Assembly (NCBI GenBank): GCA_019322855.1
Contig: JAHWIA010000020.1
Location: 1 to 11,161 of the forward strand
Direction: 5' to 3'
Source: Candidatus Woesearchaeota archaeon
GTDB taxonomy: Archaea; Nanobdellota; Nanobdellia; Woesearchaeales; WJKV01
Length of the DNA stretch: 11,161 nucleotides
Shown: piece after piece, positions 7,695 to 11,161 of the stretch
Layout: every line of letters starts with the position of its first letter
Numbering within the stretch: the stretch's first letter is position 1
Translations under genes and position numbers: made by a program
Notes under the pieces: model-generated
Databases searched by the model: none
Told to the model about the DNA's origin: nothing
Seen by the model: only the letters and a program-made list of their open reading frames with translations

Positions 7695-7702
7695 TATTTA
7701 TA
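7695..7702 (-). promoter_or_regulatory. TATA-like box of tyrS
   Basis: On the minus strand this reads TATAAATA, centred about 23 nt from the ATG at 7676 and only ~17 nt from the alternative GTG at 7682. The spacing therefore favours the ATG start and a leaderless message. Confidence 0.6.
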
Positions 7703-7715
7703 GGAGAATTCTGTC

Positions 7716-7729
7716 ACATATATATATGT
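7716..7729. repeat. 14-bp perfect palindrome between divergent promoters
   Basis: ACATATATATATGT reads the same on both strands. It lies between the tyrS TATA box and the one of the Cas4-like gene. It could be an operator, but its alternating AT core is low in complexity and may be chance. Confidence 0.3.
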
Positions 7730-7750
7730 TTTTGTTTAAATACCCTAAAT

Positions 7751-7759
7751 TATTTAAAT
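7751..7759 (+). promoter_or_regulatory. TATA-like box of the Cas4-like gene
   Basis: TTATTTAAA, centred about 26 nt before the ATG at 7781. It fixes that ATG as the start and rules out the long upstream extension of the same frame into tyrS. Confidence 0.6.
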
Positions 7760-7780
7760 TCAAGCAATAACAGAAGAAAG

Positions 7781-8620
7781 ATGGTTGAAAATAAGAAGAA
7801 ATTCGACAAGATAAGCGTGACTTTTCTTTCTGCATACCTTTACTGCAAGAGAAAGTTGTTCATAGAACAAGTTCTTGGCATAAGAGAGCCTGCAAAAGAC
7901 GTCACAGTCATCGGAAACATCAAACACAGTGTCTTTGACTTGGCGAACAAGCAGGAAGAAGGCCTTGTGAAAGGCATAAGTATTGAAAACAAAAATACTG
8001 TTAAACAATTGTACAGAGAGACTTACAGCAAGAACCTGAAGAATGCGATCAAGATAAATAAAAACCTGTTGCACAGTCTTGATTTGGACCTGGTAGATTT
8101 GTACAAGAAATTATGGATAAACTTCAATGAAGAAGCGATATCAAGAGCGCGCAATATTCTTTCATTCATCGATAAACATAATATTTATGGTCTTGAGTTG
8201 TGGGAGAAATTAACACCGAAAATTGAGTCAGAGGTTTTCGTCAGAAGCGACAAACTAGAACTGAAAGGAAAGATAGACAGGATTGAGAAGCATGAAAATA
8301 AAATAATACCTGTTGAATTAAAGACAGGAAAAGCGCCGAAAGACGGTGTGTGGGAAGGTCATCTGATACAAGTGGCAGCCTATCTTATGCTTTTGGAGGA
8401 TCAATTCAATAAAAAAGCAGACGAAGGTGTAGTGAATTACATCAATGAAAAAGAAAAAAGAACAGTCAAGATGAATCCTTTCCTTAAGGAAGAAGTAATT
8501 AAACTGAAAGATAAAGTAAAGGATTTGTTGAACAACACGCAAGTACCTGAGATGTGCGGGCATGAAAAGAAATGCGAAAAGTGCGGGATACGGAACGAAT
8601 GCTTTGGCCTTGATGAATGA
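7781..8620 (+). CDS. Cas4/RecB-like PD-(D/E)XK nuclease with Cys cluster
   Basis: Predicted DNA exonuclease of the Cas4/RecB-nuclease (DUF83-like) group, 279 aa. The nuclease core shows His49 (NIKHSVFDL), Asp166 (KGKIDRIE), the E179-x-K181 pair in PVELKTGK, and the QxxxY motif Q197VAAY201. Four cysteines that could hold an Fe-S cluster are arranged as in Cas4: Cys22 in YLYCKRK near the N-terminus, then C265, C268 and C274 in CEKCGIRNEC; Cys259 is extra. The frame stays open upstream to 7457 over tyrS, but the TATA-like box and overlap show that 7781 is the start. There is no cas1, cas2 or repeat array nearby, so a role in CRISPR adaptation is not supported here. A general role in DNA end processing or repair is more likely; the exact substrate is unknown. 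Confidence 0.87.
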   Translation: MVENKKKFDKISVTFLSAYLYCKRKLFIEQVLGIREPAKDVTVIGNIKHSVFDLANKQEEGLVKGISIENKNTVKQLYRETYSKNLKNAIKINKNLLHSLDLDLVDLYKKLWINFNEEAISRARNILSFIDKHNIYGLELWEKLTPKIESEVFVRSDKLELKGKIDRIEKHENKIIPVELKTGKAPKDGVWEGHLIQVAAYLMLLEDQFNKKADEGVVNYINEKEKRTVKMNPFLKEEVIKLKDKVKDLLNNTQVPEMCGHEKKCEKCGIRNECFGLDE

Positions 8621-8642
8621 TCTTTCTTTGATAATTAAGAAA

Positions 8643-8652
8643 TATTTTTATA
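8643..8652 (+). promoter_or_regulatory. TATA-like box of the 78-aa protein gene
   Basis: TATTTTTATA, centred about 27 nt before the ATG at 8675 and only ~15 nt before the upstream in-frame ATG at 8663. It favours 8675 as the start. Confidence 0.5.
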
Positions 8653-8674
8653 CCAATAATGTATGCTGGTTCTT

Positions 8675-8911
8675 ATGGCGCTAAAAGACTATACATTAGA
8701 TTACTCAAAAGAGGAATACAAACAGACCATACTTCAACTATTAGAGCTTGGTAAAGAAAGATTGATGCAGATCGCGGATAAATTTAACCTGGTATTCTAT
8801 ACAGATATAAGCAAATTAAGGCCTATCGACTATGCAGATTCTTTGATGGCTGATGTCCCAAAAGAAACCATTATCCAAGAACTGGAAAGGCATAGCAATG
8901 CTGCAAAATAA
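8675..8911 (+). CDS. Small acidic/helical protein, 78 aa, unrecognised
   Basis: I do not recognise a family. The start is taken at 8675 from the promoter spacing; the ATG at 8663 would add four residues. The sequence is mostly predicted helical, with mixed charge. It contains KEEYKQTILQLLELGKER, a central MQIADKFNLVFYTDISKLRP segment, and PKETIIQELERH near the end. It has no signal peptide, membrane segment, cysteine or obvious nucleotide-binding motif, so a small cytosolic protein is expected. It has its own promoter and lies between the Cas4-like gene and the PRC-barrel gene on the same strand. The gaps to these neighbours (54 and 117 nt) suggest independent transcription. Function should be left open. 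Confidence 0.72.
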   Translation: MALKDYTLDYSKEEYKQTILQLLELGKERLMQIADKFNLVFYTDISKLRPIDYADSLMADVPKETIIQELERHSNAAK

Positions 8912-8914
8912 GGG

Positions 8915-8957
8915 CCGCAATCATCACTTATTAATTACAATCAAATAACTGATGCGG
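8915..8957 (+). terminator. Possible stem-loop downstream of the 78-aa gene
   Basis: CCGCAATCA (8915-8923) can pair with TGATGCGG (8950-8957), giving 8 bp with one bulged A and a 26-nt AT-rich loop. It starts 4 nt after the stop codon and is followed by AATTTTAG. This could be a terminator or 3' stabiliser; the long loop makes it weak. Confidence 0.25.
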
Positions 8958-8999
8958 AATTTTAGTAATATACAGATTTATGATACTGCTACAGAAAGA

Positions 9000-9010
9000 T
9001 TTAAATATAA
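9000..9010 (+). promoter_or_regulatory. TATA-like box of the PRC-barrel gene
   Basis: TTTAAATATAA, centred about 24 nt before the ATG at 9029. A leaderless message would start there. A later ATG at 9047 is preceded by GAGGGG at 9038-9043, so both starts are possible. Confidence 0.55.
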
Positions 9011-9028
9011 AAATGTGTTTTTGTACAA

Positions 9029-9310
9029 ATGAAAATAGAGGGGAAAATGGCTGAAGAAGAAAAAAGAATTTCAAAGGAGATTGTTGGCAAGACCGTAGTC
9101 AGCAAGACAGGAAAAAGGTTCGGCGAAGTCAATGACATCATCTTTGAAACCAGAAGCGGAGAATTAATACATATGGTATTGAAGAATCCTACAAGCTATG
9201 CAGACAAACTTGAGCTTGAAAAGGATAAATCAGGCAGTATCTTGATACCGTTCAGCGCAGTTATTGCAATGGGCGATTTCATGGTCATCGCTGAAGAAGA
9301 CATCATATAA
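9029..9310 (+). CDS. PRC-barrel domain protein
   Basis: A 93-aa protein that is almost entirely one PRC-barrel domain, the small beta-barrel also found in RimM and photosynthetic reaction centre H subunits. The domain starts at KEIVGKTVVSKTGKRFGEV (16-34), where the strands and the KxG(K/R)xxG turn are typical. It continues through FETRSGELIHMVLKNP and ILIPFSAVIAMGDFMVI. Archaea carry many such short stand-alone PRC-barrel proteins; they are suggested to bind RNA or protein partners, but no role is established. If translation starts at 9047, after the GAGGGG stretch, the protein has 87 aa and begins MAEEEKR. There is no signal peptide. The gene appears monocistronic. Confidence 0.85.
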   Translation: MKIEGKMAEEEKRISKEIVGKTVVSKTGKRFGEVNDIIFETRSGELIHMVLKNPTSYADKLELEKDKSGSILIPFSAVIAMGDFMVIAEEDII

Positions 9311-9323
9311 TATTCTCTAAAAA

Positions 9324-9334
9324 TTCTTTTCTTT
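9324..9334 (+). terminator. T-rich terminator after the PRC-barrel gene
   Basis: TTCTTTTCTTT lies 14-24 nt after the stop codon, without a hairpin. T-rich tracts of this kind are enough for termination in archaea. Confidence 0.4.
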
Positions 9335-9355
9335 ATAATAGGCAATTTAGGCTAA

Positions 9356-9368
9356 TTTTTATATATAT
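9356..9368 (+). promoter_or_regulatory. TATA-like box of rfcS
   Basis: TTTTTATATATAT, about 49 nt before the ATG at 9411. At normal spacing transcription would begin near 9388 and give a leader of about 23 nt. This contrasts with the leaderless neighbours. Confidence 0.5.
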
Positions 9369-9399
9369 CCACAAGTTTTTAATGAAAAAGAACCGTATC

Positions 9400-9404
9400 G
9401 GGGG
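9400..9404 (+). promoter_or_regulatory. Shine-Dalgarno-like site of rfcS
   Basis: GGGGG ends 6 nt before the ATG at 9411 and could pair partly with the 16S rRNA tail. It favours 9411 over the in-frame ATG at 9417. Confidence 0.4.
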
Positions 9405-9410
9405 CTTAAA

Positions 9411-10358
9411 ATGGACATGATTTGGACTGAAAAATACAGACCTTCCACTTTTGAAGAAGTAAAGGGACAGAAAGACATAGTAAAGAGAGTGGAAGCTTTT
9501 GTCAAGAACAAGAACATGCCCCATCTTTTGTTTGCAGGCCCTGCAGGAGTAGGAAAAACAACACTTTCTTTGGTCATTGCAAAACAGATGTTCAGCGACG
9601 GTTGGAGGAATAATTTTCTTGAGCTTAATGCTTCTGATGAGAGGGGCATAGATGTTGTAAGGACAAAGGTCAAGGATTTCGCAAGGACAAGAAGCATAGC
9701 AGGAGTTCCATTCAAGATAATCTATCTTGACGAATGCGATGCTCTCACAAAAGAAGCGCAGCATGCATTGAGAAGAACAATGGAATTGTTCACACAGACA
9801 TGCAGGTTCATCCTTTCGTGCAATTACAGCAGCAAGATCATAGATCCAATACAGAGCAGGTGCACAATTTTCAAGTTCAAGCCATTGGCAAAAGAAGACA
9901 TATTCGGCATGATAGACAAAATCGCACAGAACGAGAAGCTCAAGATTGATGATAAAGCTAAAGATGCTTTGTTTGAAGCCAGCAGGGGAGACTGCAGACG
10001 GATGGAGAACATCTTGCAGGGTTGTGCAGCCATAACTGATAATATAACAGAAGAGATCATATTTTCTATTGCATCTGCTGCAAAACCTACTGAAATAAAT
10101 GAGATACTTAACCTTGCTGTCAAAGGACAGTTCGTCAAGGCCAGAGATAGTTTATTGAAAACTATGCAGGATTACGGTCTTTCAGGGATAGATATAGTTT
10201 CACAGTTCAATAGGGAGATATGGAATCTTGAACTGGACGAACGAAAAAAGATGCAGATGGTGGATGCGTGCGGAGAGATGGAATTCAGGATGGTAGAAGG
10301 CAGTGATGAATTCATCCAATTGGAAGCATTGCTGGCTAGATTCGGGATGAATAAATAA
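9411..10358 (+). CDS. rfcS: Replication factor C small subunit
   Basis: Clamp-loader AAA+ subunit that, with the large subunit, opens PCNA and places it on primed DNA. It has 315 aa, close to the ~320-330 aa usual for archaeal RfcS. RFC box II WTEKYRP (5-11) opens the protein. Walker A is GPAGVGKTT (43-51). ELNASDERGI (71-80) is a family signature. Walker B reads IIYLDECD (103-110), with Cys where Ala is usual. The SRC arginine-finger motif (149-151) and FKPLAKEDI follow. The C-terminal collar domain covers ~230-315. The ATG at 9411 is chosen for the GGGGG upstream; 9417 is an alternative. The stop TAA is the left edge of an inverted-repeat element. No large-subunit gene is in the window. Confidence 0.96.
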   Translation: MDMIWTEKYRPSTFEEVKGQKDIVKRVEAFVKNKNMPHLLFAGPAGVGKTTLSLVIAKQMFSDGWRNNFLELNASDERGIDVVRTKVKDFARTRSIAGVPFKIIYLDECDALTKEAQHALRRTMELFTQTCRFILSCNYSSKIIDPIQSRCTIFKFKPLAKEDIFGMIDKIAQNEKLKIDDKAKDALFEASRGDCRRMENILQGCAAITDNITEEIIFSIASAAKPTEINEILNLAVKGQFVKARDSLLKTMQDYGLSGIDIVSQFNREIWNLELDERKKMQMVDACGEMEFRMVEGSDEFIQLEALLARFGMNK

Positions 10359-10455
10359 GCGTATAGTGTGCTTCGCCAGATTCTGTATTTGATTGTGTAT
10401 ACGATTCTTTGCCACTAGTTCATTAGCTTAATTGCTACACTTGACACTATACGCT
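10358..10455. repeat. 98-bp inverted-repeat element after rfcS (possible mini-element or structured RNA)
   Basis: AGCGTATAGTGT (10358-10369) is perfectly complementary to ACACTATACGCT (10444-10455), enclosing 74 nt of non-coding sequence. A small inner hairpin TAGC/GCTA occurs near 10424-10437. TAA flanks the inner 11 bp of both arms (10356-10358 and 10455-10457), as a 3-bp target duplication would. The left TAA is the rfcS stop codon. Three readings are open: a tiny non-autonomous mobile element, a structured RNA closed by a 12-bp stem, or a read-through barrier between convergent genes. I see no tRNA features and no C/D-box motifs. Confidence 0.5.
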
Positions 10456-10466
10456 AAGTGCCATAT

Positions 10467-10491
10467 AAATAAGAAAATAAGAAGAAAAAAA
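10467..10491 (-). terminator. T-rich terminator of the right-edge gene
   Basis: Directly after the stop codon, the minus strand is a long pyrimidine/T-rich tract starting TTTTTTCTTCTTATTTTC, with no hairpin. This is the form of an archaeal intrinsic terminator. Confidence 0.5.
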
Positions 10492-11161
10492 TTAAGTCAA
10501 GGCTTCGCTTTGCTTGATTGTTACTTGTGTGCTTATTGTGTTCTCATAATCGTATTCTAAGTTTATGTTCACAACTTTCTTGAAGTCTGTCTCTGCAGAG
10601 ATTTGCTGCTTACATCTGACGATTGCTTCTCCTGTCCTTAGATCTGCATAGCCTGTATTTTCTGTGCCATCTCTCAAGCCGCTACATTGGAGGCCTGGAA
10701 GACCTGTATCAACTTCAACATAAACTTTGTCTGTGTTTGCCCTGTTGCCTTTATCGCACCCACTGCCAAGCTTATAGACTCCGCCATTGCTTCTGTGCTG
10801 TATCTTGAACACAAAGCTGATTGTGTCTGCGCTCGCTGCGCTTTCAGTGAACTCGACTACATGCACAGGCGCGCCGCTATTCTGCACTGGTTTTGATTCT
10901 TTGACTTCACATACGCTAGGCGTGGTCGCTCTCAGATCCTTTCTTATGCACAATTCGCTGATCACGTTAGTTCCATACTTATAACAAACATCTGCCCTGA
11001 TAGGATAAGGAACACTGCCAATTACTGACGATTCATGGTTCAAGTCAGGGAACAGAACATATGTCGGGATTGATGGTATCTCATTGCCTTCTGGATCCTT
11101 TACTTTCGCTATCAAATCTTCTTCAGGAGTCTGGACCAGCGATGCCACACTAAATTCCTGT
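10492..11161 (-). CDS. Unrecognised probably extracellular protein, C-terminal part; 5' end outside window
   Basis: The frame is open to the right edge, so this is the last 223 residues of a longer protein. The GTG at 11148 should not be taken as the start. The visible part contains IPTYVLFPDLNHESS, VPYPIRADVCYKYGT, then VVEFTESAASADTISFVFKIQHRSNGG and VYVEVDTGLPGLQCSGL. There are six cysteines (in VCYK, LCIR, VCEV, GCDK, QCSG and RCKQ), an even number, which suits disulfides outside the cell. Many short beta-strand-like stretches and a lack of catalytic motifs suggest a beta-sandwich surface or secreted protein. A signal peptide or membrane anchor would be upstream and cannot be seen. The pattern recalls hypothetical membrane-associated proteins of DPANN archaea, from memory only. 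Function is unknown. Confidence 0.75.
   Translation of the reverse strand, partial: QEFSVASLVQTPEEDLIAKVKDPEGNEIPSIPTYVLFPDLNHESSVIGSVPYPIRADVCYKYGTNVISELCIRKDLRATTPSVCEVKESKPVQNSGAPVHVVEFTESAASADTISFVFKIQHRSNGGVYKLGSGCDKGNRANTDKVYVEVDTGLPGLQCSGLRDGTENTGYADLRTGEAIVRCKQQISAETDFKKVVNINLEYDYENTISTQVTIKQSEALT

Noticed and set aside
7457..7780. Upstream extension of the Cas4-like reading frame
   Set aside because: It runs antisense through the start of tyrS, and the TATA-like box at 7751-7759 places the transcript start at the ATG at 7781.
9382..9420. Twelve-codon upstream ORF before rfcS overlapping its start
   Set aside because: Its ATG lies only ~20 nt from the TATA-like box centre, probably before the transcript start near 9388, so it is unlikely to be translated.
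9591..9744. DECD Walker B of rfcS as a sign of an inactive ATPase
   Set aside because: The two acidic residues needed for Mg and catalysis are kept; only the neutral third position differs (Cys for Ala), and all other motifs are intact.
9333..9764. Minus-strand ORF over the rfcS promoter and 5' part
   Set aside because: It is antisense to the conserved Walker A region of rfcS and has no recognisable domain; judged to be a shadow frame.
10358..10455. tRNA, C/D-box RNA or integron attC site in the inverted-repeat element
   Set aside because: There is no T-loop next to the acceptor position, no 7-bp acceptor stem plus CCA-like end, no TGATGA/CTGA boxes, and no RYYYAAC/GTTRRRY core sites.
1..11161. 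CRISPR array, transposase, toxin-antitoxin or prophage genes
   Set aside because: I saw no regularly spaced direct repeats and no matching protein motifs. The Cas4-like gene alone is not enough to claim a CRISPR locus.

Overview
The window looks like an ordinary, gene-dense stretch of an archaeal chromosome with low GC content. The informational genes are of archaeal type: a FEN-1 nuclease with a C-terminal PCNA-binding motif, Trm5, the proteasome-activating nucleotidase PAN, an archaeal-type tyrosyl-tRNA synthetase and the small subunit of replication factor C. Several genes have a TATA-like box about 23-28 nt upstream of the start codon and no leader, which is an archaeal leaderless layout. 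The compact proteins and the Cys-containing hypothetical protein at the right edge suggest a DPANN archaeon, perhaps of the Woesearchaeota/Pacearchaeota type. That lineage assignment is inference.

Layout. Positions 1-1735 (+) hold the end of fen1, overlapped by trm5. Positions 1730-3485 (-) hold pan followed by rlmE; the stop codons of trm5 and rlmE overlap. Positions 3486-3586 form a divergent promoter region, and on its right side a 53-codon membrane protein gene (3587-3748, +) fits perfectly. Positions 3765-7676 (-) are a tyrS-tldD-tldE operon-like run. Positions 7677-7780 form a second divergent promoter region, which drives a Cas4/RecB-like nuclease (7781-8620, +). Two small genes follow: an unrecognised 78-aa protein and a PRC-barrel protein. 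Next comes rfcS (9411-10358, +). A short non-coding stretch holds a 98-bp inverted-repeat element. The right edge carries the C-terminal part of an unrecognised, probably extracellular protein (10492-11161, -).

How the genes fit together. FEN-1 and RFC are both clients of the PCNA clamp in lagging-strand synthesis and repair. Trm5, RlmE and TyrRS serve tRNA and rRNA maturation and translation. PAN unfolds proteins for the proteasome, and TldD/TldE form a metalloprotease pair. The set is mostly housekeeping. I see no CRISPR array, toxin-antitoxin pair, phage, transposase or biosynthetic cluster, and I do not claim a new multi-gene system. The items most worth a second look are the unlisted 53-aa membrane protein, the 98-bp inverted-repeat element beside the rfcS stop codon, the stand-alone Cas4-like nuclease, and motif deviations in PAN and Trm5.
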